Source: Ligustrum vulgare (taxonomy: Eukaryota > Streptophyta > Magnoliopsida > Lamiales > Oleaceae). Taken from it: DNA of 64,000 nucleotides. The translations under genes and the position numbers were made by a program. The DNA is taken from positions 16,499,491 through 16,563,490 of the forward strand of contig OY743190.1 of the NCBI GenBank assembly GCA_963555705.1, in the 5' to 3' direction. Shown in pieces: positions 19,357-29,214 of this stretch. The notes below the pieces were generated by a model. That model saw only the letters and a list, made by a program, of their open reading frames with translations. It searched no databases and was not told the origin of the DNA. Position 1 is the first letter of the stretch. Each line of letters begins with the position of its first letter.

Positions 19357-20686
19357 TCAGATCAGGGATGAAATATTGAGGGAAGCCCACTCAGCTCCAT
19401 ATGCAGCTCATCCAGGAGGAACAAAGATGTATCGAGATTTGCGTACTACATTCTGGTGGAGGAATATGAAATGGTGTATTGCCAAGTTTGTCTCACGATG
19501 CATGACCTGCCAGCAGGTCAAGGCTGAACATCAGAGACCGTTGGGACTACTAAATCCTTTAGACATTCCGGAATGGAAATGGGAGAAAATCTCCATGGAT
19601 TTCGTAACAGGCTTACCAAGAACAGTGAGGGGACATGACGCCGTCTGGGTTATTGTAGACCGACTTACAAAGTCAGCCCATTTTCTTTCAGTGCGGATGA
19701 CTCTCAGTATAGATCACTTGGCCCAGATTTATATAAGGGAGATCGTTCGACTTCACGGGGTTCCAGCATCTATTGTTTCAGATAGGGATCCGAGATTCAC
19801 TTTGAGATTCTGGAAGAGCTTACACACGGCTATGGGGACCAAATTAAATTTTAGTACCACTTACCACCCGCAGACAGACGGACAGTCTGAACGCACCATT
19901 CAGACTTTAGAGGATATGCTTAGAGCCTGTGTTCTGGACTTAAGCGGCAATTGGGAAGCTCACCTGCCATTGGTGGAGTTTGCTTACAATAACAGTTTTC
20001 AGGCTACCATTGGTATGGCACCGTATGAAGCACTGTATGGGCGAAGATGTCGATCGCCAGTATATTGGGATGAGGTTGGCGAGAGGAAGTTATTGGGTCC
20101 CGAATTAATTGAAAAGACCGTAGAGGCTGTCGAGAAAATCAGATTGCGAATTAAAGCTGCCCAAGACAGACAGAAAAGCTATGTCGATCAGAGGAGAAAA
20201 GACTTGGGGTTCGAGATTGGAGAGAAAGTGTTTTTGAAAATCTCTCCTATGAAGGGCACTATTCGTTTTGGAAAGAAAGGGAAATTAAGGCCTCGATTTA
20301 TCGGACCTTTTGAAATATTGGAGAAAGTAGGTAACGTGGCTTACCGTCTAGCATTGCCACCCGAACTCTCGGCTATACACAATGTTTTTCACATCTCTCT
20401 ATTGAGAAAATATGTTCACGATCCCAGTCACGTGGTGAACTTTCAGTCAATCCCGATTCAAAAGAATCTATATTATGAAGAGGCACCCATGTGCATCATC
20501 GATAGAAAAGTCCATGTCCTAAGAAATAAAGAAATTTCACTAGTCAAAGTCCAGTGGGGTAGACATAGTAGCGATGAGGCTACATGGGAGAAAGAAGAAG
20601 AAATTCTGGTCAAGTATCCAAATATTTTAGACCAAGTAAGTTTTAAATTTCGAGGACGAAATTATTTTAAGGTGGTAGGGTTGTAG
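19331..20686 (+). pseudogene. pol: pol of element B: integrase and chromodomain
   Basis: Integrase N-terminal zinc-binding His/Cys set: the AHSAPYAAHPGGT region and CMTC near 19499-19510. DDE core: SMDFVTGLP near 19600, VSDRDPRF near 19770, YHPQTDGQSER near 19865 with the catalytic Glu. The C-terminal region (KGKLRPRFIGPFEI, LPPELSAIHNVFH, LRKYVHDPSH) is followed at about 20500-20640 by a chromodomain-like segment: VLRNKEISLVKVQW, DEATWEKEEE, YPNIL. The chromodomain can direct integration to heterochromatin in this group. The stop TAG is 20684-20686, inside the first five bases of the 3' LTR, so pol reads through the polypurine tract. Intact except for the upstream frameshift. Confidence 0.88.
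20665..20681 (+). other. Polypurine tract of element B
   Basis: TTTTAAGGTGGTAGGG before TGTAGCGACC. Compared with elements A and C (AAGGAGG, AAGGGGG) it carries a T inside the G run, which may weaken it. It is also translated as the last codons of pol. Confidence 0.75.
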
Positions 20687-22799
20687 CGACCCGGAATTTT
20701 CAATTCTTTCTAAAATATTTTTAGAACTTTAAATGCACGTCGCTACGACTTTTTCCAATTAAATTTAAAGGAGTATTCGTCTAGCCAAATTATAAATGAA
20801 ATTAAATGAATCTTCATCGTAATTAAATTTCCGAAGTTTATTTAAAATATACCAATGTCGCTATTTTAAAATCTGAATTCAAAATTTAATGATTTTAAAG
20901 TCCAAGTCTTAAATATTTTAAATCCAAAATTCTTAATAGAAATTTTATTTATTTTTGATCATAGCCCAATTTCCAAATTTTATTTAAATTAGTTTAATAT
21001 CAATATTTTTGCTTTAGTCCAAATTTAATCATTTGCACTTAAGCCCAAACTTAAGCTTTAAGCCCAAATTCACAATCCTTTCATGCTTCTCCCTCACACG
21101 TTGCTTAATTTCAGCATTCAGCAAGATTACACCAAATCACAGATTTCCTTCCAATTCTACCTCCTCATTCCATACAGCATGGGTATCAAAATCTTTCCAT
21201 AAACCACAAACGTTGCCCTAAACTACCAAAAATAAGCCAGCAGACTATGTTTTTTAACACAACTCCTCACACAGCCGAGGAACCACGCAAAGCATCCACT
21301 TCTGGGTAAGCTCTCGACCCTGTGCAAACAAATTTCCACAATTTCAAAATCCAATCACCACGTTGCCTCAGCATCACCACCAGCCACTGCACTAAACCGA
21401 CCACACCTCCACTGCACACCCATTTTCATCATCACTGCCAAACCAACCCAATCGAATCACCATTCACCATCATACAACCGTAACCCAATGCAGGTAATTC
21501 AAATTCACAGCGCCGCCACCACCTCGACTCGAAGCCGCCCCTGCCCTACTCTCAAATCCAAGCCCAAAATCCCCAAAATCAAACCCAAACCGAATTTTAA
21601 ACAGTGCCCATAACGTACCTCGACCCTCACCGGAGTTTCTTCGCCGGAAAAGCCACAAACACCGAACTTCTTAGCCTCGGCCCGGTCTCGATTTCGCACC
21701 CACAATCGAACCATAATCACCCCCAACCGCATCAGTGCCGCCACGCGAAGGTGGCGCTACCGCCGCCTCCGGTCGGCGGTGGAAACCGGAGGGCGGAGTC
21801 CCTCCCTTTCCGTCGCTCGCTCGCTCGCCCGCAACTCCCTGCACCTCTCTCTCTCTTTTCTGAATTGAGAAAGAGAGAGAAATAAAACGTTTTTATAAAA
21901 ATTAAGTTTTCAAATATCCGTTTCAGTCCCCCAGTTTGATAAATATCTGTTTCAGCCCCACAGTTTTATAAATAACGAATCAGCCCTTATTTTTTTTGTA
22001 AAAGTCTACTGCAGTCCCTAAATTTTATTTTCAAATTTCATTTAGATCATTTTATTTTATTTTTAGTTACTTTAAATTCAAGTTTTGAAAATACTAATTT
22101 AATTAATTTTCTTGGCTAGACGAATCATTTGGAGAATTTAGAGATTGACGTACTTCCCGCTCCGATTTTTGAGAACTCGTAACGTTAAAGGTAGACTCGC
22201 CCCCACTAATTGATTTAGATTATAATTGCACGTGATTATGTGGATTTGTGTGATCTTGTATGCTTAATTGCATGAGAAAAGAAAAGAATATCTCGTATGG
22301 GATAAATTTGAGAATTTGTGTTATGCACGTCATAACTTATCTGCTAGCATGGTTTAAGAAAAGAATGGTTCATCTGCGTTCACTATGTGATGCCTATGAA
22401 TAAGAAAAGAATGTCACTACATTATTTGCATGATTACTTGTCCAATTATCTTATAGATTAATTATTGGAGTTGAGTCTACTGAGTATTTCATTTTGAAAT
22501 GCTCACCCCGTTGTTTTAACAAATTTGCAGATTTCGGTGACGGAGGCGAGTGATGGGCAATGGCGAAGAATATAATTTGGATATTATTTTTAAGTCGTGG
22601 ATTTTCGAAATAAACATTTCATTTTATCAAGATTTTTCGTTTTAATAAGTTGTAAGAATTATTTTATTAAATCTGAATTAACGCTAAACTTTTATTCATT
22701 TAATGTGATATTAAATAATTTGGTCAATCTCCGCAATAAGTTTACTTTGAGAATTTAGAAAAGCGACGTTCCGGGCGCCACGGAACTCGGGGCGTCACA
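20682..22799 (+). mobile_element. 3' LTR of element B
   Basis: A 2118-bp LTR, TGTAGCGACCC...CGGGGCGTCACA. It contains C-rich sequence (about 21040-21500), a GC-rich island (about 21730-21830) with CGCC/GGCG stems, a short GA tract, TTTCAGTCCCCCAGTTT-type repeats (about 21920-22000) and the shared 3' block. It is followed by ACTTG (22800-22804), the expected right-hand target duplication; the left partner is off-window. The unoccupied equivalent of this site is seen near 55770 in the second copy of the host block. Confidence 0.92.
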
Positions 22800-22800
22800 A

Positions 22801-22866
22801 CTTGAGACACCCCTTACCAGATAGAATACTTGAGTTCGAGTCTATAGGTGAGTTGGATTGAGATTT
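22801..22866 (+). repeat. SINE-like (tRNA-related) sequence, copy 1, cut by element B
   Basis: CTTGAGACACCCCTTACC followed by GAGTTCGAGTCT resembles the internal RNA polymerase III B box of tRNA-derived SINEs. The upstream part has been displaced by element B. See the fuller copy at 55757-55835. Confidence 0.3.
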
Positions 22867-23973
22867 GGATCTTTTTGTATATATGTTCAAAAAATAATTA
22901 AAAGTAATAATAATTACGTAATTTTCAATGATATTATGAATGACATGTTTTGCCTCCAAAATTCCTATTAAAAAAGTGTTTACGTTTATTATTGTTAATT
23001 TTCAACTATATTATGAATGACGTCATTTTTTTTTCCGGTCAAAATATGACATTTATTTGTTTGACTTAAGATCATTAAATATCAATTATATCAGCACCAT
23101 TGCATTGACACTCATTCCCCACTACACGAGAATCAGTGTATTGGTACTAACAAATTGTTTAATCAATTTTATAATACATTGATTCATTAGTTGGATCATT
23201 TTTATATGGATTTCAAGAAAAAATTATGTAACATTCAAGAATGTAAAAAAAATAAAAAATAATTTCCTTTCGTGAAATATAATTTTTTTTATCTTTATTA
23301 TATTTTGACATTACTAAAAATATCTACAAAAATATTATTTGTAACGTTGAGCAACATTAACGCAAGAAATAAAAAAATATTGCTATTTTCCATAAATAAA
23401 TTTAATACACGTGCAATTCCTTTTCATGTATTGATTGATGTTCTGCACGATCTAATTGAAAATTTTTAATATCCTAAATTTTAAGGATTGATATAAAAAA
23501 GTCCAGTAAAGAAATTATGTCCATTCATTCTTTGGGAAAAACATTTTTTTTTCATGTGATCAATCTTTGAATTATGTTTAACATTCATTAATTCACATCT
23601 CATTTTTTAAAATTCGTTTTTAACTATATTTTATTAATGAGGTATTCTATACATGATATAAAAAAAATCTCTACTTTTTAACCATATATTGTCCTATAAT
23701 ATACATTTCTATACCACATTTCTTTTTAATTGTATTGTATGCAACGACCATGAATCATAATTATTTAAAAATTATAAACCACAATTATTATTTTTAAAGA
23801 AGTTATTTTAATTTACATTGAATTTTGCTATTGAATACTTTTTTGTTTCTTCATATTCTTTCCCATAATATATGAATTTAATTGTTTTTGTTATATATTT
23901 CTAACATTTTCATTAATTATTTAATATATTTAGTTAGTTATTCATTAATTAATAATTAGAATTTTTTTTTGTT
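22867..23973. other. AT-rich Helitron-type body, no gene seen
   Basis: A very AT-rich stretch with scattered short frames and poly-A/T runs. It leads directly into a Helitron 3' terminus and is duplicated at 55836-56942. No protein similarity recognised; it is best read as the body of a small non-autonomous Helitron. Confidence 0.5.
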
Positions 23974-24002
23974 CCGTGCAACGCACGAGTGCGAATACTA
24001 GT
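23974..24002 (+). mobile_element. Helitron 3' terminus (inner), copy 1
   Basis: The hairpin CCGTGC-AAC-GCACGA is followed by a short A/T spacer and terminal CTAGT (23998-24002), then T. This is the CTRRT end with a subterminal hairpin typical of plant Helitrons. It lies inside another Helitron tail that ends at 24141. Confidence 0.75.
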
Positions 24003-24028
24003 TATTTTAATATAATATTATTTTTTAT

Positions 24029-24141
24029 ACATTTTGTATAATAGAAAAAATTATATATAACTTTTAAAATTTTACAAATACTTATCAAAATCGATATTGT
24101 TAAATAGCAACTTCCATGTATCGCAACAGAGAAATACTAGT
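24029..24141 (+). mobile_element. Helitron 3' terminus (outer), copy 1
   Basis: TTTTACAAATACTTATC...ATCGATATTG...ATCGCAACAGAGAAATACTAGT ends in CTAGT at 24137-24141 with a decayed hairpin. It matches 57000-57110 and, more distantly, 55128-55217, so it is a repeated family. Confidence 0.6.
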
Positions 24142-24235
24142 TAAAATGAAAGGGGTTGACGGTGGGGGCTGAAGTAAAATGGTTTTTAAAATTTGGAGAT
24201 AAAATAACCACTTTCAAAATTTGGGGTTAAAAGGA
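24142..24235 (-). mobile_element. Minus-strand LTR-like fragment, first part (copy 1)
   Basis: On the minus strand this reads TTAACCCCAAATTTTG... and TTCAGCCCCCACCGTC, the 'TTTAGTCCC'-type repeat of the large LTRs. It continues after the inserted DNA transposon at 25617. The uninterrupted version is 57111-57290. Confidence 0.55.
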
Positions 24236-24699
24236 GGTGGCGTTCTGTTTGTATTTTATTTTGTATTTTCATTTTGGAAAATGTTTTGTATTTCCTGTTT
24301 TTATTTTTATTTTCAATGTTGCTGAAAACGTGTTCTGTTTGTCATTTCTGAAAACTGTTTTTGAAAATGAAAAGCTGGAAAACACGTTCTGTTTGAAATT
24401 TTGCAGAATACAACTTATACTATTTTCAATGAATTTGCTTCTGAATTATATTAAACAATCTATATTGTTTAACTTTTTTTTGGACCAAATAATAATGTCA
24501 TTAATGTTCAACTCCAAAAAAATATTATAAGAAATTAATAACATAATATTCAAGTCCAAATTACTTCCATAATACATGTAACTCTAATTACTCATACAGA
24601 GTTTGATTAAACAAAATAAATTTAAAAGTCATCTTGACCTTGTGGAGTAATCAGTCCACATTTGATTCAGGCACATTTCTAAGATTAATCATAGGTCTT

Positions 24700-25165
24700 G
24701 CCTGCTACAATTCTCATGTGGTACATTTCTAGAATTTTAGTAAATTTTTGTGCATTTTGATAAATTTCATTTAACTTGGTTTGTTTTCTTGTATTTTGGT
24801 ACATTCGCACACTGGTACGATTTGCGCATTTTGGTCGATATCATGCATTTTGTATATTTTTGTGAATTCTGGTATATATAGTGTATTTTAGTACATTTTG
24901 AAGCATTTTTTAACATTTCACACATCTTGGTTAGCACAGTACAATTGGCATTGTTTTCGTAAATTTTAGAGCTATTTGCGCATTTTGGTAAATTTCTTGG
25001 GCACAATTTGAAACATCTCACAATTTGGTACATATCGCGCTTTTGGTATTAGATTAGGCATCTTGGTGAAATTTTGCTCTTTTTTGGTAGATTTAGCTTT
25101 GTTTAGTAGAGTTTTGCGTGTTTGGTACATTTCGATTCCATGCAGTTTGGTGCATTTTTTGAAAT
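24700..25165. repeat. Degenerate short-period repeats (TTTTGGTACATTT type)
   Basis: Around twenty loose copies of a unit of roughly 20-25 bp built on GCATTTTGGTACATTT, with many variants (TTTTGGTAAATTT, TTTTAGTACATTT). Spacing drifts, so this is an old, eroded minisatellite inside the transposon. Confidence 0.65.
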
Positions 25166-25216
25166 ATAATAATAAGAATTCTCACTTAATTTTTTTTTGT
25201 AATGTTGATATTGAAT

Positions 25217-25405
25217 TTAATAAAACTTTATTTAAGCTTAGTTCCAAGTTAGAATAATTCTCAAAAAAAAAAAAAAAAAATCTTTATTTAGGCTTAGTTC
25301 CAAATTAGGATAATTCTAAAAAAATAATAAAAAAATAAAAACTTTATATTAAGCTTAGTTCTAAGTTAAGATAATTCTATAAAAAAAAAAAAAAAAAAAA
25401 AAAAA
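25217..25405 (+). repeat. Three A-tailed tandem repeats
   Basis: Three tandem units contain CTTTAT(T/A)TTAAGCTTAGTTC, then AA(G)TTA(G)GATAATTCT, each followed by an A-rich run (at 25261, 25319 and 25380). The pattern of unit plus A-run is like template slippage or repeated poly-A capture. Confidence 0.7.
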
Positions 25406-25700
25406 TCCCAAAACGCGTTTTCCGCGTTTTGGACATTTTTTGTCGAAATACACACAAAACGCCCAAAACGATGTTTCGGGCGTTTTCCGTTTTGTGTACA
25501 ATTTTTTTTTTTTGTTTTCCAAAATGCGTTTTCGAAAATGGTAAAGAGAACGCATTTTTAGCGTTTTCGAAAATAAAAACAGAAAACGACCTCAAAACAG
25601 CAAACAGAACAGGGGCTAATTTTTAAATTAAAAATTATAGTTAAATAATTAAATATAAACAAAGTTATAACACTTTCTCTCAAAATTCAAAAACTCGGGC

Positions 25701-26165
25701 GAGAGCAAGGAGAGAGTCGACCGTTCACTGGCGAATGGGCTCCTCCCTCTGCTCCGATTCAAACGCCGGTCGAGAGGTCGGCGATGGAGCCACCGTCGTG
25801 GGGGCGACGCCGGTGCTTGGGTGAAGGTGGATTGGGCGAACTCGGGCAACACGGAGAGCAAGGAGAGAGTCGACCGTTCGGGAGAGAGAGCGACTGGCAA
25901 ATGGGCTCCTCCCCTCTGCTCCGATTCAAACGCCGGTCGAGAGGTCGGCGATGGAGCCACCGTCGAGGGGCGACGCCGGTGCTTGGGTGAAGGTGGATTG
26001 GGCGAACTCGGGCAACACGGAGAGCAAGGAGAGAGTCGACCGTTCGGGAGAGAGAGCTACTGGCGAATGGGCTCCGCCCCTCTGCTCCGATTCAAACGCC
26101 GGTCGAGAGGTTGGCGATGGAGCCACCGTCGAGGGGCGACGCCGGTGCTTGGGTGAAGGTGGATT
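25701..26165. repeat. GC-rich minisatellite, three units (copy 1)
   Basis: Units start near 25701, 25854 and 26020 at GAGAGCAAGGAGAGAGTCGAC. The last two are 166 bp apart and the first is about 13 bp shorter. Each holds CTCTGCTCCGATTCAAACG, GGTCGAGAGGT(C/T)GGCGATGG and GGGCGACGCCGGTGCTTGGG. The sequence sits in the minus-oriented LTR-like piece at the place of the GC-rich island of the other LTRs. The second block copy has two units only. Open frames on both strands here are compositional. Confidence 0.85.
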
Positions 26166-26928
26166 AGGCGATTTTGGTGCAAAAACCGAAATGTAACCGC
26201 GCCGTGAGGTTGCGGTTCACCGGCAGTACTCCGGTCAAAATGAATCGGTGATTGAGGTAAGGGTTTTGGTTTATTTTATCTCTTGGTTTTGTGGCTTTTT
26301 TGTGATGTTGGGGTGAAGCAGTCCGTGTGGGGGCTTATGGTGTCGGTGGTGATACTCAGTAATGGTGGTGAAAACAGTGTGTGCACGACCTATACGACTC
26401 TTTCCAACCACCCAACCATTTCCGACACAACCTCTCTCAGATAAATGCAGACTACAAGATCTTGGGTATGTTCGAGTTTGCTTATGTTTCATTTATAGGT
26501 TGTGTTGAAAACAGTGTTTTGTTGGTAAAGATTTACGAGTTTTGGGATTTGCACGTGTTTAAGGATTTTTTCGGGTTTTTCCTATAATGAAATCTGGGTT
26601 TTTTTAGATTGTTCTAAATGGGTTCTTGGTCTTTTAAATGGTAATAATGAATTCTCAAATTAGAATTGTCTTAATCTTAATTCTTCTGATTGTTTTTGAA
26701 GAAGTAATGTTTACTTTCTGCTTTAATTCTTTAACAGTTTGTATGAATTTGAAGGTATGTGTAATTTTTTTAATTTTTTGCCTTCAAGCAGCATATTGAA
26801 TCTATGTTACTATGTTTCTTGTGATTGAGATCTACATGGGATATGTAATTGAATTTGTTCTTTCGTGTTTGTTTTTGTTTTTTTTCTGAACTGTCTATTT
26901 TTTACTGTTTTGAGTTATTAGAAGTAAA
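26166..26928. other. No recognisable gene; LTR-like then intronic-looking sequence
   Basis: 26190-26270 (ACCGGCAGTACTCCGG, then GAGGTAAGGG) resembles the minus strand of the large LTRs just 5' of their GC island. After it the sequence is T-rich and intron-like up to the CCCH gene fragment. An 18-bp word at 26459-26476 (GATCTTGGGTATGTTCGA) reappears in reverse complement at 27175-27193. Confidence 0.5.
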
Positions 26929-27120
26929 ATGGATTCTTTTGGGGCTGCAAAGATTGTGCATGACAGAATTTCAAAATTGGAACCTGAACATGTTTCTAGG
27001 ATGATTATTGGGTACATATATATTTGCAAGACATTCCAGACCAGGAGATGACCAGATTAGCTTTAGGGCCTGTGACCTTAATCCACAACTTGATAAAAAA
27101 GATAAAATCCACAACTTGAG
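26929..27120 (+). pseudogene. Captured fragment of a plant CCCH zinc-finger protein gene (copy 1)
   Basis: ATG at 26929 opens MDSFGAAKIVHDRISK, LEPEHVSRMIIGYI and more, stopping at TGA 27049-27051. After a frame change the match resumes near 27045 as EMTRLALGPVTLIHNLIKK, and stops near 27115. Plant CCCH-plus-RRM proteins begin with a stretch of just this type (MDxYEATKIVFxRIQ, DPENxSKIMG, EMIRLAxGP), as I recall the family. Only this N-terminal exon is present; the CCCH fingers and RRM are missing. With a frameshift and no downstream exons it is non-functional. It precedes fragments of two unrelated genes. Confidence 0.7.
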
Positions 27121-27339
27121 TATCACCACCGACACCGCCTCTCTCAAATAAATGCACAGACTGCAAGCATCGAAATCGAACATACCCAAGATCATATGTC
27201 CATCCTACAACAACTCCCCCTCATAGTACCGCAAGAGAATTGGAAATTTAACTGTACTTGGTCTCAAATTCAAATTTTTTTTATGAAACATTTTCAAGTG
27301 TTGTGTTTTTATTTGGTAAATTTGACATTTTTTGACATG

Positions 27340-27400
27340 TTTTTTTTTTTCCTTTTCCTTTCCTTTTCCTTTCCCTTTCCCTTTCCCTTTTTCTTTTTTA
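27340..27400 (+). repeat. Pyrimidine-rich TTTTCC tract
   Basis: A run of TTTTCC/TTTCCC repeats, also present but shorter at 58790-58830. Just upstream of the AHP fragment it may descend from the polypyrimidine tract of an intron, expanded by slippage. Confidence 0.7.
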
Positions 27401-27408
27401 TGTTTAAA

Positions 27409-28020
27409 AAGGGTTATTTGGACGATCAGTATGTGCAGGCTACAGCTGCAGAAATTGAAAGATGACAGCAACCTAGAATTTGTAGTTGAAGATGTTTCAA
27501 TTTTCTTTGAGGATTCTGAAAAACTTCTAAATTATTTGGCTTCTTCTCTGTCAATTTCTATTGCTCTATTTTGGGTTTCTATGTTATGGTTATGTTTTAT
27601 CGATGGATTTGTTTTCCCTTTTTTGGTTTCAATAGTCGACGACTGGTTATAGATTTTAAGAAGGTTGATGACCATGTTCAAGGACAGCATCTCTGGTTAT
27701 CATTTTTTTATTCTGCATATGTAGTGGAAGAATAAGCTATTTCTTTGGTAGTCTTAGCTTGATATTTTTCACTGTTTCTTAATTAAATTCCAGAATTTTG
27801 ATACTTTGTGGTTTAATTTGCTCTTTTTAAGTTATTTATATATGTATTAATGTCAAGTAGCCAATAAGATAAGCTATTGCTTTGTAAAGAGGGATTATAT
27901 TAAGGTCTGGCTGACTTTTATTTATTAATTTTTTTGACAGAACAATGTAGGTGCATAATTAAAGAGTAAAGAATGCATGTGTTTCCTTCAGAATTTTTGT
28001 GGGGTTAAGAATCTTGACAG
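27409..28020 (+). pseudogene. Captured fragment of an AHP-type histidine phosphotransfer gene (copy 1)
   Basis: Three exon-like pieces in the order of plant AHP genes, which relay phosphate in cytokinin two-component signalling. Piece 1 (27409 to about 27540) reads KGYLDDQYVQ, shifts frame at 27439-27442, then LQKLKDDSNLEFVVEDV and FFEDSEKLLNYL. Piece 2 (27636-27694) follows an AATAG acceptor and encodes DFKKVDDHV, then KDSIS in another frame; the short stretch with the phospho-accepting His (family HQLKGSS) is deleted at 27679. Piece 3 (27941-28020), between TTGACAG and GTGAGT, encodes RVKNACVSFR. Retained introns show DNA-level capture rather than retroposition. The frame errors and lost His make it non-functional. 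Confidence 0.8.
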
Positions 28021-29214
28021 GTGAGTCGACTGCATTCATAATCGTATTCCATACTTTCACTTCTTATATGTCTATCTTAGTGTTATTTGGAATACATGTT
28101 CTTGTCAGTTCAAGAATCTTCTAAGGACTTCTTGTTTGACTTTAAAGTTAAATTAATGAAAAAAATTTTGAGTTATGGTGATATAGTACTAGAAAGTTCG
28201 TTATTGAATCGAGAAATTTTATTTTTATCCTTCTACGCCAATTTAAAGTTTATTATGCTGAGAATAAATTTGATTATGTTAACTTTTCTTTCAATCGAGA
28301 TGTTTTATCTATGTAAATTTTAATGTTATTGAGTAACGCTGTTAGGTTTTATAAAATTGGAAGATCCATTATGTTTATTAGTTAAGAAAGATATTGATTT
28401 TTTTGCTCATCCTAAATAATTTGTAAATGTAGAATTTATAATAGAGTTTTGAAAAAATAGAATTCTTTGAGATTTTAAAAAGGATGAAGGCATTATAAGT
28501 AAATATTTCCTTGGGGCATTTTTCCCTATGCGATTTTATAGATACTTTATAAAATAAACATTCAAAAAGTTAAAAAGGATTTTTATTCCATCATTTCGAT
28601 CATGAAGCTACAAGTGGTAGTTTTTATGGAGAAGTTGGTTTGTCCTATTTTTTGTTGTCTATCATGTAGGAGAGAAAAATTAAAGGGTTCTCCTCTTTTT
28701 TGTTGTCTATTATTTAGGAGAGATTAACAAATGCAAAACTTGATGCTTTGTTACCTAAATCCTTTTGGAAATATTTTTGTAACATTTGTAGTTGGAGTCT
28801 AAGTGAATCAAATAGGTTTCCCTTGATGTTACAATACTCAGTTCATCACATCTTTTGAGAAACATTCAGGATTGACAAATGTAAACTTAATGATTAAAAT
28901 GGCTTACCTGCATATGAAGCACACTATCTTCTATTGGAGAAATTTTGTTGAAGAAGCAATTCTATTTTCTAAAGCTATTGAAGGGTGTAACCTGAAGATG
29001 CTGTAACTAATTTTCAAGCTTGTATGTCAGGAGGTGGCCAGTCAATATAATTTAAAAAATATTTACTAATGGTTATGTCCTGTGTAACCACAAAACTTCA
29101 TTTTAACTAAAGAAATATTTCTCAACTGTTATGCCCTATTTAACCACAAATTGTTAGTACTGCTAAATTAGATTCATGGTTGTGAATGAAATGAAGCAAA
29201 TGAGTGAAGATGGT
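28021..29214. other. No recognisable gene (copy 1)
   Basis: AT-rich sequence beginning with a GTGAGT donor. It contains a 78-codon open frame (28087-28323) that is nearly identical in the second block copy but resembles nothing I know. The end (29178) is the junction of a deletion that removed the PDI-like exons present in copy 2. Confidence 0.5.

Larger units (their letters stand above)
1553..22799 (+). mobile_element. Element B: Ty3/gypsy chromovirus (Tekay/Del-like), nested
   Basis: A full retrotransposon, truncated in view on its left by nested element A. Order: 5' LTR remainder, initiator-Met PBS, leader, upstream ORF, gag, pol (protease, RT, RNase H, integrase, chromodomain), polypurine tract, 3' LTR. 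Elements C (3297-12191) and F (13292-17003) interrupt the interior; both are bounded by perfect 5-bp target duplications, so the interior can be followed across them. The 5' LTR remainder (1553-2375) and its 3' counterpart (21977-22799) are both 823 bp, with about four mismatches by eye. The lineage call rests on the C-terminal chromodomain and LTR type and is less sure than the superfamily. Confidence 0.9.
24236..25616. mobile_element. Non-autonomous DNA transposon insertion, copy 1 only
   Basis: Absent from the second block copy, where GGGGTTAAAAGG runs straight into TAAATTTTTAAATT. The ends share the inverted motif GTTCTGTTTG (24242-24251 and the complement of 25601-25610), with weaker similarity beyond, and the same word recurs inside near 24332 and 24387 like subterminal repeats. 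No clear target duplication is left, so the superfamily (PIF/Harbinger, hAT or Mutator) is undecided. There is no transposase. The interior holds a degenerate short-period array (24700-25165) and three A-tailed 60-80 bp repeats (25217-25405). Confidence 0.65.

Noticed and set aside
23272..23469. 65-codon frame in AT-rich DNA
   Set aside because: Composition only; not preserved as an open frame in copy 2 (56246-56430).
25649..26196. Several overlapping frames of 65-111 codons on both strands
   Set aside because: Produced by the GC-rich minisatellite and its tandem periodicity.
28087..28323. 78-codon frame nearly identical in both block copies (59515-59751)
   Set aside because: Conservation is explained by recent duplication; AT-rich, no family resemblance, no splice context.
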